Shown one piece after another: positions 9,490 to 19,499 of a DNA stretch of 20,450 bases; the first letter of the stretch is position 1, and the number at the start of each line of letters is the position of its first letter. The position numbers and the translations under genes were made by a program. Below the pieces are notes generated by a model, which had not been told where the DNA came from, did not search any database, and saw nothing but the letters and a program-made list of their open reading frames with translations. Source of the DNA: Gnetum montanum (Eukaryota > Streptophyta > Gnetopsida > Gnetales > Gnetaceae); assembly GCA_015680685.1 (NCBI GenBank), contig MNCI01015718.1:29888-50337 (forward strand), written 5' to 3'.

Positions 9490-10682
9490 TTATCCATCTG
9501 AGAAGGTGTTTGGTGTGTTGGTTGGCTTGGGCTCATGGAAAGGTTTTATTTGTTGAATGTTGAGTAATTGTTTCTTGTCTAGGCTATCAGGTTTGTAGAT
9601 GATCATGGCCCTAGATGGAAAAATCTTATCAATAATGTAAGGTCCTTCCCACAATGTTTGAAATTTGGTTCATTGGGGTACATGTGTAGGATTCCAATAG
9701 AGAACTTTGTCTCTTGGTTGAAACTTGACTTTTCTTATTTTGAAGTCATGGCATTTCTGGTTGAATTCCTTATGCATTTCATTGGATGATAAGGCCATTA
9801 ACTGATTTTCTTCTAGCAAGTTAAGGTTCATCAGTTGTTCTTTCTGTGCTAGACTTAGATTTAGGTCAAGGTCATAAGTTGTATAGAGTGTACGGAGCTC
9901 AGATTGGATGGGTAGTGTTGGTAGTTTTCTGTACATAAGCTCATAGGGAGAATAACCTATCGGAAGCTTCCATGTGGAGTGATAGGCCTAAAGGGCATCA
10001 TTTAATTTAGTGGTCTAGTTCCTTTGGTATTTGCTAATGGTACATTTTAAAATTTTTGTAATGTCTTGATTAGTGACCTCAACTTGACCATTGGCTTGGG
10101 GGTGATATGGTGTTGTGAATTTATGTTCAACCCCCAAGCGTTGCATCAGCTTCCAAAAAATGGCATTTGTAAAATGAGTTCCATTATCAAAAATTAATGC
10201 ACAAGGTATACCNCTTGTAAAATGAGTTCCATTATCAAAAATTAATGCACAAGGTATACCAAACTTGTTTATGATGTTTTGTTGTACAAACTAAGCAAAA
10301 ATGGTAGATGTACAGTCAATGATGGATGTTGCTTTTGCCCACTTGGTATAATAGTTAACTACGACTATTATATATGCCTTTCCATTTGATAAAGGTATGA
10401 TGGAACCCATAAAGTCAATGCCCCAAATATCAAATGATTAGAGAGGTTGTATCCATTATTGTGGTCCTTCTATTTGAGCTGTAATTCCACCATCCCTCTG
10501 GCAATGATCATAATCATAGACAAATTAATGTGCATCCCTGAAGATTGTTGGCTAATAATACCCTACCATGAGGATTTTTATGGCCATGCGTCTTCCAGCA
10601 TAATGGCCCCCACAAGGACCTTCATGAGCATCTTGAAGAATGTGTAGTAGATCCGTATTAGGGACACACCAACATACCAGGC
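9490..10682 (-). pseudogene. Integrase remnant of element A (zinc-binding, DDE core and C-terminal parts)
   Basis: On the minus strand the zinc-binding region reads HEGPCGGHYAGRR then GYY-stop-PT. Its first Cys is Tyr (YDYDHCQR). The core follows with WGIDFMG, FDNGTHF and ANGQVEVTNQ, which hold the three D, D, E catalytic residues. The C-terminal part runs PYELMYRKLP to QIKPFHE, with the final stop at 9492-9490. At least six in-frame stops interrupt it, several at positions where Trp is expected. The segment around FDNGTHF is duplicated around an N at 10213. The right edge is cut by element B directly upstream of the VCWCVP segment. The protein is non-functional. Confidence 0.85.
10167..10260. 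repeat. Perfect 46-bp direct repeat separated by an N (likely assembly join)
   Basis: Bases 10167-10212 and 10215-10260 are identical, 48 bp apart, with the only ambiguous base of the window (N) at 10213. In the integrase reading frame this repeats 16 codons including FDNGTHF. Everything else here is highly decayed, so a perfect duplicate beside an N is best explained as two contig ends joined without merging their overlap. Confidence 0.8.
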
Positions 10683-11459
10683 TGATGAGCCATGATATCG
10701 CGTATGCGATATCATGTCCTACCTCATCTTCTATAAATAAGAGGCAGAGCCCTTTGTTCCTGGTAGTAAGAGTAAGACCCTTAGCCATATTCTTGCAGTT
10801 TAGTCATTTCAGAGTTAGAATAATTTCTATGTGCTTGCAGTAGGAGTCATAGAGTGAATAGATCTTTATTCGAGCAATTTGTACTTGAGCATAGATTTGT
10901 GTACGGTAATAAAGATGAACTTTATGATAAACCTTACAGCATACAGATTAAGCTAATTAGTAATTAATTATTGTTGAATGTTTAATGCTTTATTAGTTAA
11001 TTAGTTTCTCTCTTAACCTTCGATCCTCTTAACTAAATACACTTAGTACGACCACTTTGAGCATGCGTGTAGCGCTTGGTAACCTAGTAACGATTAGCGT
11101 TTGGTAATCCCAGAAGCGTTGCACTGGTTCAAGATGTGTACGGAAAGTGGGAACAGATATTGGTGTTAGGAATATTTAGAAAATAGTTAATGCATAGTTA
11201 AGATAAATTAGCCACTTAGTTCTCTCTCCCTCTCCTTATTAGCAGAAGACATAAAAGACAAAAGCTATAAAAATCACATACCTCAAGCTTACTTAACCAT
11301 ACAACCGTGACAATACAAGTAAGTTTGGGAAGATAATGATTGATTAACCTTGAGTGTTCCATTAAGGTGCATAAGCACTTAGTCCTTGGAGTTCGACCGG
11401 ATCACGAGTGAACGCTTGTATTCATATGGTTGAGTGTAGGGGTACCTCGCCACTCATCA
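10683..11459 (+). repeat. 5' LTR of element B (777 bp)
   Basis: Starts TGATGAG and ends CTCATCA, a 7-bp terminal inverted repeat with the TG...CA ends typical of LTRs. Only 48 bp precede CTATAAATA (10731-10739), and they hold an 11-bp-arm palindrome. AATAAA lies at 10908-10913. One base separates the end from the primer site. Confidence 0.92.
10732..10739 (+). promoter_or_regulatory. TATA box of LTR B
   Basis: TATAAATA is conserved at the same place in all four LTR copies (10732, 17120 and 5356 on plus; 7321 on minus). It marks the U3/R boundary region, so element transcripts would start some 25-35 bp downstream. Confidence 0.65.
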
Positions 11460-11460
11460 T

Positions 11461-11478
11461 TGGCACTGTTGTCGGGGA
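11461..11478 (+). other. Primer-binding site, tRNA-Asp type (decayed)
   Basis: TGGCACTGTTGTCGGGGA differs from TGGCGCCGTTGCCGGGGA, the complement of the plant tRNA-Asp 3' end, at three positions. All three are transitions of the kind made by cytosine deamination. The site starts one base after the 5' LTR, as expected. A tRNA-Asp primer is characteristic of Athila-type elements. Confidence 0.8.
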
Positions 11479-12194
11479 CTTAGTTGTTTGTGCGTTGTGG
11501 AAAACATAGGAAAGCATTCATATCATTGGAATGCTAGAACAAACCCTTAGGGTTAATCAAAGAAGAAAAAGAAAATGGTACATTGCACACTGAACAAGAC
11601 AAGATCTCTTCTTCTTGGCATAAGAGCACTTCACTGCCTAGGACTAACACAAGAGACAGTTGGCAACATAATACATGTAACCAAGATCTGCTAGTTCCTC
11701 AACAGTTTTGTGTGGTGTATACTCATCATAATGAGTATGTACCTGATTTCACCTTTCTTCACCAAGATGAACAACTGTGTTGGAGAGACTTTGAGGGTCG
11801 CATAGTGTTTCCTCTAGACCAATCGATCCCCAACATGCTCCTTTGTGCTCTCACATGAATAGGCATGTCTCTTTTATACCCAGAATACATTGCATGCGAT
11901 CATGACACAAGGGACTATCATCCCATAGAAGCGCAATGTCAAAGGGACCTGCGACAGGATAGATACCATACATCCTTGAAGGGTGAATGGTCCCATAATG
12001 CTCCACACGTCTTGAGCGAAATTGTGGATGGTGAACCTGCTTCAATAGGTTCCCCATAAAATGATGTTTCCCTTCCTAACGATGGTTAGGAGGTGGTGTA
12101 TCAAAACCTACACTACACTATTCACAACCTTGGTTCTGATACCCATGAACATAAAGTGTTTAACAAGGAAACACAAAAACATGATAAGGGTAGA
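11479..12194 (+). other. Leader and probable N-terminal gag region of element B
   Basis: A short frame opens at the ATG at 11531 (MLEQTLRVNQRRKRKWYIAH then stop). An open stretch at 11583-11858 is in the same frame as the later gag domain but has no recognised domain. The likely picture is a 5' UTR followed by a broken gag N-terminus; I cannot fix the start. Confidence 0.4.
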
Positions 12195-13510
12195 TGTTCT
12201 GATCGTGATCACGATCGAGGTCAAGACCATTGAAGAGAAGGTAGAAAACATCGTCACGGCGATGGTTCTCCTTCTTCTTCACCTTCATCCTCTCCTTTAG
12301 TGTCAGGACATAGTCATAAGGAAACCAATCATGAGGATAAAGGAAAACAAAGTGAAAAACATCGATGAGATAGTCGAGAATGAGGATGAGGTTAATCTAA
12401 GAAATTAAGGCATAGAAGAAGGGAGAGTAGGAAACTGCATAGACATCATAGACACTATGAACGAGATGATCACGAAGAACCCCTACTTGCAACTAGAAGC
12501 ATGCTAGATATAATGGAGGTCATAAGAGTTCCAACAAGGCATCAAAATGATAGTAGGATCAAGAAGTTAGACATGAACAACATCCCATGATTTGAAGGGG
12601 GATACAATGTTGATCCTGAAAATCATCTACAAGCATTCCATGATGCATGTGCCTTGCAAAACATAGAAAATGAATGGAAAAAAATGAAGTTGTTCCCAAG
12701 GACACTAGTTAAAGAAGTTGAAAGCTGGTACCGATCCTTAGAACTGGAATCCATTTGGAGGTGGAGTACAATGTTAGAACTATTTAATGATAAGTACCAA
12801 ATGTACTCCCGAGTGTCTAACCTGTGAAAGAAAATCCAAGGATGGAAGCAAAGAAATCATGAACCCTTGGATGCTGCCATGGGCTGCTATTATGCACTAT
12901 TACATCATTGCCCTAGCCATGATTATTCGCAGTGAGATCAACTACGCCATCTCATGGATGGACTTAGGCATGAAACAAGAAGAACCCTTGGAATGTATGC
13001 CCAAGGAAGATTATCAGAGCTTAGGTCTCATCAAATTCATAGATTTCTAGAGCAAGTAGCCAAGGAAGAAGGTGAGCTATGAAAGAGAGAAAGTGCAGAA
13101 GAGTACAACCGAGATCCTTCCCTCCAAAAAAAGAGAGTGAGATTTTGTGAGGAGGAAGAAGAGTCACCACTCGAAGAGATGGTGAATAGGAAAACTTTGT
13201 CACTCCAAAAGTTAACAATAGAAGTATCGGCAAAGGTAGACCAAATGTGGGACTCCCTAGATAGTAGGTTTGGAACTGTTCTTAAAATTGTAGAGGAGTC
13301 TAGGGAGGAAAGTAGTGACTATGACAAAAAGAAAAAGAGAGAAGTGGATAATGGATGTAACAAGGGTAAGGGAAAATGGCCATCACAGAAGAGGTTGTGG
13401 ATTTAGACATAGACAATGACAGTGGATGTGAGATATGCCAATATGACCATCTTAAGGGATATTGCCCAGTGATCTCACATCTACAAGAGTTTGGGGTGTA
13501 TGCACTCAAC
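12195..13510 (+). pseudogene. gag pseudogene of element B
   Basis: One frame (codons starting at multiples of 3) carries a basic, His/Arg-rich N-terminal part (for example HRRRESRKLHRHHRHYERDD near 12411-12470). It is followed by a retrotransposon gag capsid-like domain (about 12573-13060) with the family hallmarks FEGG, a DPENHLQAF segment, EVESWYRSL and LFNDKY. TGA stops interrupt it at 12588, 12825, 12933 and 13080. A Glu-rich linker follows. After a frame change near 13385, a C-x2-C-x3-H-x4-C motif (CEICQYDHLKGYC, about 13430-13468) resembles the nucleic-acid-binding zinc knuckle with one residue fewer than usual. Gag would form the particle coat; this copy is dead. Confidence 0.8.
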
Positions 13511-14149
13511 CCATGACTTAATAAACGACAAGCACCTCGACAGTTACCTTATCCCCAAGGTAACCCAAGGCAGTTCCACCAACCTTTAACATATTATCCA
13601 AGTGGAACTCCATCACAACCCATCGAGCAACATCAATAGTGGCAATACGCATAGTCATGGGGGATGCCACCACCAAGGCAATAATACCCCTACTGGCAAC
13701 CGGACCCATATGGCTATTACGTGTAGAATCCAATCTCTCCACATGACTCTATTGGTCACGTTACACCACAACATCACTACTAAGCTTGTGAGTATTATAG
13801 AACTCCTTCTCCTAGGGAAGATAACCCATAAACATACCATCCTTCAAATCCATCCGCCACTGTCACACCAATAGCTCCATTACCACCTGCTCCAGCAATG
13901 CAAGGGAAACTCCCTACTCAACCACAACAACATAATGCCACAAGGGCTGTGAATCCTCAGCTTGTTATTGGTTCTGATAATCGTATGAAGAAAAGACCTT
14001 TCTTTAGAACCAATAGTCCAACCAAGCCCTCACAGCCACAAGAGGTTGAACCTTTGAATGCCTCTCCATCAAATAAGGCTTTAGAGCTTCCTTCAAACCA
14101 AACACCAAGCTCAATGCATACGGTTATGTTAACACATATCATTACTAAC
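13511..14149 (+). other. Gag-protease linker of element B
   Basis: A low-complexity, Gln/Pro/His/Asn-rich stretch with a Pro/Ser/Gln-rich frame at 13898-14215. Its end (HTVMLTHIITNWI) has a counterpart just upstream of the protease in element A, so it is element-derived. No catalytic domain is present. Confidence 0.5.
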
Positions 14150-14610
14150 TGGATTAAGGTTGGCCACCTTCCCAAGAAATTCTTTAATCTTGGAAGCCCT
14201 CTAATCTATCTCTAAATTGCTGGGAATGAGCATGCAAAGCTCTTCTGGACTCAGGTTCCAGAGTCAACTTAATATCACAAGAGATGTATAAAGCCTAGAA
14301 CCTGCCTCCATTAAGGAAGAGCAATATTCACCTAGAGCTGGCCAACTAGTCCATCACTGTCCCATTGGGACTAGTGGAGGACATTGCTACCACTATGTGT
14401 GGGTGATCGTACCCAACTGATTTTCTAGTGATACAAGTGAATAACGATAAAGGGGACTTTCAAATAATAATGGGAAGGGCATGGCTAAGTACTATAGATG
14501 TGTGCCTAGGAATCCATGATCTTTCCTTAGAAATATCTAAGGAGAACACTTTTTGGAAGATTGAGAAGAAGAAGGTTCCATGCATCACATACAGTGATAT
14601 AGGGTAAAAT
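14150..14610 (+). pseudogene. Aspartic protease remnant of element B
   Basis: KALLDSGSRVNLIS contains the DSG active-site triplet (14248-14256) of retroviral-type proteases. Downstream are a GLVEDIA segment, SYPTDFLVIQV and IIMGRAWLS, matching the corresponding stretch of element A. Stops occur in the frame, for example at 14293 and within MCG-stop-SYPTD. The protease would cleave the gag-pol polyprotein. It is the last pol domain retained in B. Confidence 0.8.
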
Positions 14611-14904
14611 TGTATGTAGAAATCATATGTTGTGCAAAGTTTAGTATTACCTACATGCAACCAGTGTGCACAAGATCTTAATTTGCAAAAGTGCCTATAT
14701 GTAGCAGCCACATGACAAGAAGACACCCAGTGGCTAATAGCTGTTCAAGATAGCAACTCACTAACGTGCATGGAATTAACTGAGGGAATAAATTGCACCT
14801 ACATCGAAAGCATAGATGCACTAGAGTAAGTTCGTCATTGGCTTCCAAACCTTAACCTAGAAAACATCAACTGGGGGAGGTTGGAAATTCCTAAAAAAGT
14901 CAGA

Positions 14905-15030
14905 CAATAGTCTTGATAAGAGATTACTAGTCAATGTGTAATAGACCAAACCTTTCCATGAAATTAGAATGGTCAGTGCACATAATACCTTTGATTAGGG
15001 ACAACCTTGCTCACTATTTTAGATCTCTCC
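14905..15030 (+). pseudogene. C-terminal scrap of integrase in element B, joined to the pre-RT linker
   Basis: Up to about 14900 the sequence matches the A region between protease and RT (GTTGGAAATTCCTAA is shared). From about 14908 it matches the last codons of A's integrase (ACCTTTCCATGA, the KPFHE end) and the following ATCTCTCCCTTCCAACTT. The whole RT-RNaseH-integrase segment is therefore deleted between these points. Confidence 0.75.
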
Positions 15031-16994
15031 CTTCCAACTTGGTCATGGGAGAGATGGCCACCTCTACTAACCAATTGAGGCCCTCAATTCCTTTTTAAGT
15101 TTTTGTTTTACACATTTTTGCTTTACAAATTTCTTTAACTTTTCTTGTTTTTGTTTTGCAACCTTGTTTATGCTTTTTCATTTCTTTATGTGATTGTTGT
15201 TTTTATTATTTTTATTTTTTTTGTTTGTTCTTGGTTTTGTTTTGTTTATTCTTGTTTTTGTCTTTGTTTGTTTTGTTAGGTTCATCACCTAACAAGTGCT
15301 ACTGATGGTGGTATGAATTATATTCTATTGATTGCTAATGTTTAGTTTTTACCGTTGGGTTATAATGTTGATACTAAGGTATGGTTCTTTTGATATAACA
15401 GGCAATGGGTCCATGTCATCCATGCATTCATGAATTTCTATGGTCTCTCTTGGCTTGGAATCATATGGTCCCTTTCTTAATAATAAAACTATTAATGAAT
15501 TGGTGACTGGACATTTCTCAAACTGAGGAAGGACTCAAGGACTAAAAAGGGTGTGACTTCAAGGGGATTTGATGCACTTGTGCTAGCCATTCTCTTGGGT
15601 GCTTGGATTTTTTCTTCTTGAGTTTTCCTTACCATTCTGACGTTGCTCCATTATCAGGAAGTTGAGCTAATAAAAATAAGTCTTTGCATGGTGTGGTTCT
15701 CATGTAAAAAAAATAGTGAGAATTCGAAGCACGCCCCTTAGATAAAATGATCATTTGGGTTGCAAGAACTGGTTATGGAATTAAAAAAACATGTTCCCTC
15801 TAACTAAGACCCTTTCTTGCTTTCTACTTTTTCCTTTATCATTTCCTTGAAATGGTGGTGAATTTTTGATGGAAGCATTCCTATTACTTCAAGTGGATGG
15901 ATTGGCCAAATGTATTAATGCAAAGTTACTGGATGTGGATGGTTTGAGGTTGGATTTGGAATGAGATCTACTCAATCACATTGAGCATAAATACACAAGG
16001 GATTGTACACCACCTTGCTTGTGGGACTCCATTTCACTCTCTTCTTTCCATCATTCTTTCTCCATCTTTCACATTTTTTCCTGTTATATCAATAGTATAT
16101 ATTTTGGTTGATGCATTGTTTTCTTTTTGGTGAATTTGTGGGGTTATTGCTTTAACTCTTGCTTCCAAACAAAATTTCTAGATTCTACGGACTCTTTGAA
16201 TGTGGGTTTGTCAGGGCATAAAGAACATGAGCCTGTTTTGGGGAGGACCCACTGGCATTCCTATTTGGTGCATCAGTTAACTTCTTTTCCTTAAAAATTT
16301 CTGCAATCAACATTTGTTTTGTTCATTTCCACCTCTAACATCCATTTTATCGGTGCTGTCGTTGATTCTTTTTCTCCATCTTTCTTATTCCTTATTTTTT
16401 TCTATTCTATCACCACCGGAGGATTGATCTTAGTCATGGAGTCTCTAGTTCAATTTTTTCAATTTTCTCCTAACCCCTACATCTTGGGTAGTCACTAGTG
16501 TTATATCTCTAGAATTTGTATCGGCCATATCACAACTCAGCCAATGGACCTTACATCGAAGCAAGGTATCAACTGTATTGTGATTTACTTATTCTTGTTC
16601 ATGTGTGACTATGTTGGGTGTGTAGATGGCAATCATATAGCAATGTATTGGACTTGGAGAAAACACTCAGGATGGACTAGTGCTAGAACAATTGTGCAAG
16701 GAACAAGATTGATGGTGCGCTCATGGATAGATAATGGAAGGCGCAATCTTGGTGTCGGTAGCAACACATCTTCTTCTTTTCTCTCTCTCTCTCTTCTCTC
16801 TCTATTGCCAAATAAGGCTAGATGTCAAATGTGTATAATGTTCACTCTTGTGGTCATGAACACTAATGTTTCCATGTATTGTAATGTTGATCCGTTCACA
16901 TGTCGCCCCATTCACCATTAGTTTTCATTCAAGTCTATAATCCCATACCTTCCCAATATTTTGTAAGGAAATCGAGGACGAGTTTTCATTCAGT
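15031..16994 (+). other. Post-pol region of element B, no intact gene
   Basis: It begins with about 200 bp of T-rich DNA (15090-15290), matching the equivalent place in A, and then AT-rich patches similar to 7461-9400 of A on the opposite strand. A CT microsatellite lies at about 16780-16803. A 125-residue frame (16544-16921) has no recognised domain and is probably a chance or relic frame at the env-like position. Confidence 0.5.
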
Positions 16995-17004
16995 CATGGG
17001 GGTA
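16995..17004 (+). other. Polypurine tract of element B
   Basis: CATGGGGGTA directly precedes the TGATGAG start of the 3' LTR, exactly as CGTGGGGGTA does in element A. Confidence 0.7.
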
Positions 17005-17755
17005 TGATGAGCCACAATATCACATATGCGATATCACATCTACCACCCAATATGGCATCTACCATGCGATATTGCGTACGTGATATCACATACACAATAT
17101 TGCATCCTACACCATCTTCTATAAATAAGAGGCAGTTCCCTTTGTTCCTGGTAGTAAGAGTTAGAGCCTTAGCCAAATTTTTGTAGTTTGGTCATTCCAA
17201 AGTTAGAATAATTTCTGTGTGCCCGTAGTAGGAGTCATAGAGTGGATGGATCTTTATTTGAGCAATTTGTACCGGAGCATACATTTGTGTATGGTAATAA
17301 AGACAAACTTTATGATAAACCTTGCAGCATACAGATTAAGCTAATTAGTAATTAATTATTGTTGAATGTTTAATGCTTTCCTAGTTAATTAATTTCTCTC
17401 TCAACCTTCAATCGTCTTAACTAAATACACTCATTATGACTACTTCGAGGATGCGTGTAGTGTTTGGTAACCCAGTAATGATTAGTGTTTGGTAATCCCA
17501 ACAACATTGCATTGGTTTAGGATGTGTATGGCAAGTGGGAATGGATACTAGTGTTAAGAATATTTAGAAACTAGTTAATGCATAGTTAAGATAAATTAGC
17601 CACTTAGTTCTCTCTCCCTCTCCTTATTATCAGAAGACATAAAAAGACAAAAGCTATAAAAATCACATACCTCAAGCTTACTTAACCATACAACTGTGAC
17701 AATACAAGTACATTTGGAAAGACAATGATTGATTAACCTTGAGTGTTCCATTAAG
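17005..17755 (+). repeat. 3' LTR of element B, truncated
   Basis: Aligns with the 5' LTR from TGATGAG to TTCCATTAAG, then stops; the last ~104 bp present in the 5' copy (11356-11459) are missing. The stretch before the TATA box is 114 bp here against 48 bp in the 5' LTR, because of extra ATATC/ATATT-type repeats. AATAAA lies at 17296-17301. Confidence 0.9.
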
Positions 17756-18129
17756 TTTGCAATCACATTCTCCACACCTTTAGGATCTACCATCGTGAGA
17801 TTGAATTCCTACAAAATCATGAGCCACTGTATAACATAAGGGCTCACCATCAGTTTTTTCATTAGAAATCTAATGGTGCTATGATTTTTGTGTACAACCA
17901 CTTTGTAGCCAAGCACATAGTGCTTGAACGTTTCTAAAGTCAACACCTTTTCCATCAACTGCTTTTCTATGGTGGTGTAGTTTAGTTGTGCACCTGCGAT
18001 GCTTTGGCTTGCATAGTGAATGTAATATGGACATTTTTGATCATCCATCTATGTAAGCATTTCCCCCAAAGCATAATTTGATGCATTGTTCATTACATGA
18101 AATGTTATGAACCAATTTGGTGCTTGAAG
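17756..18129 (-). pseudogene. RNase H remnant of element A
   Basis: On the minus strand MNNASNYALG is followed by YYIHYASQSI, AQLNYTTIEKQL, VHKNHSTIRFLM and VDPKGVENVIA, the standard order of Ty3/gypsy RNase H. The acidic residues expected in the active site read Asn, Gln and Asn (NNAS, EKQL, KNH), so it could not cut RNA. The frame ends abruptly at 17756, where the truncated LTR of B begins. Confidence 0.85.
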
Positions 18130-18950
18130 AATAGGAGTTTCATCAAGATTTTTCTTCAATTGCTTAAACGCTAATTCAAATGTAGGGGTCTAGAAAAATG
18201 ATGCATCATTCTTTTTTAATTTTACCAACAGCTTGGTGATTTTGGGAAAATTCTTGATGAATCATCAGTAGTAGCTAGTATGACCAAGGAATGACCAAAC
18301 TTCTTTGACTATCTTAGGTTGATAGGTTATTCCTTGGACAACTCTTATTTTTTTAAGGTCCACCTCGATTCCTACTTTTAAAGTGTGATGCCCAAAGACT
18401 ATACTTTCCTGGACCATATGATGGCTCTTTTGCCAATTGAGCTGGAGATTTGTTTTGACACATCTCTTTAATACCTACTTAAGATGGTCTAAGGCTTGCT
18501 CGAATGTATCTTTGTAGGTAGAAAAATCATCCATAAAAACTTGTACCCCGCTACTAATTGTTTATTGAAAAATGATAAGAACTAATTGTTGAAATGTGAT
18601 TGGGACATTACATAGACCAAATCACATTTGTTGGTAAGAAAAATTCCCCAAGGACTTGTGAAACTTATCTTTCCCTAGTCCTTTGATGCAATCCAGATTT
18701 TCTTATAGCCACTATAAGCATCCAGAAAGCTATAATAGCCATGCTCTGAAATGGTGTTTAGTAGTTGGTTGATGAAAGGTAATGAAAAATGATCCTTGAA
18801 AGTTGCCATGTTGAGTACCTGAAAATTAATGCATACCTACCATTTGCCTCCTTTCTTTAGCATGATCACAAGAGGGTTGACCAACTCACTATCTGTAATG
18901 GGGTAAATGAACCCTGCTTTGAGAAGTTGTTTAATCTCCTCTTTGATAAT
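18130..18950 (-). pseudogene. Reverse transcriptase remnant of element A
   Basis: On the minus strand the domain starts near KEEIKQLLKAGFIYPI and passes LKKGGKW, FLDAYSGY (18728-18705) and a FGLCNVPITFQ stretch. It then reaches the catalytic FMDDFS motif (FMDD at 18537-18526) and a thumb region with LKRCVKTNLQLNW. Both catalytic Asp motifs are still readable, but stops and at least one frameshift (between SPWGIF and FGLCN) make it a pseudogene. FMDDFS is typical of Athila RTs. Confidence 0.87.
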
Positions 18951-19499
18951 TTTTTTTAACTTGGGATTCAAACGCCACTATGGTTGTCATTTCAGCTTGA
19001 TGGAGGGGTCAGTGTATATCCTGTGTTGGCATATTCTTGGATCTATCCTACTGAGCTCGGAATATGACCAAGTAAAGGCTATTGACCACTTTTCCACAAC
19101 TTTTATCAACTTTTTCTTCTATTCTATAGCAAGCTTGGCATTAATGATATCTGGCCTTCCATTTTTCAAAAATACGTATTCCATTCTAGCTGGTAGCATC
19201 TACAATTCAAGGGGATCTTGTTTAAAATTATTAGGAATTTCCAACTCACCCTAATTAACATCATCATTTGCTCCTCTGGAGAGATAATGATGAACTTGCT
19301 CAAGTTCATCCATACTTGCAACATACTCATACATTAGGCCCTCAGTCAGTTCCATGCATAAGGTACTGTTGCTAGTATTAGTTGTTAGCCATTCGGTGCC
19401 TTCTTATTTTGTGGCTGTTGCATATAGATATCTCTAAATATCAGCTTCTAGTACACACTACTTGCATGCAGATATAGATGTTTACTTTATTGACCATAA
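18951..19499 (-). other. Protease-RT linker of element A
   Basis: Decayed pol sequence without a domain I can name. It is colinear with 14611-14900 of element B for its first part (shared GAACTGACTGAGGG-like and GTTGGAAATTCCTAA stretches), which helps map the deletion in B. Confidence 0.5.

Larger units (their letters stand above)
10683..17755 (+). mobile_element. Element B: non-autonomous Athila-type LTR retrotransposon inserted into element A
   Basis: Plus-strand element with a 5' LTR (10683-11459), a tRNA-Asp-type primer site, gag, a zinc-knuckle-like segment, protease, a remnant of the integrase C-terminus, a post-pol region, a polypurine tract and a 3' LTR truncated at 17755. RT, RNase H and nearly all of integrase are missing. 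It separates element A's RNase H (right) from its integrase (left), so it inserted after A. The two LTRs differ at very roughly one base in ten by eye, indicating an old insertion. Left flank CAGGC (10678-10682) would be the target duplication, but its partner has been deleted. Confidence 0.85.

Noticed and set aside
16544-16921. 125-residue frame as a host gene
   Set aside because: It lies inside element B between pol remains and the polypurine tract, contains a CT microsatellite and has no recognisable domain or conserved frame in element A.
18907-19254. 115-residue plus-strand frame
   Set aside because: It overlaps the start of the minus-strand RT remnant and the protease-RT linker of element A and has no domain of its own.
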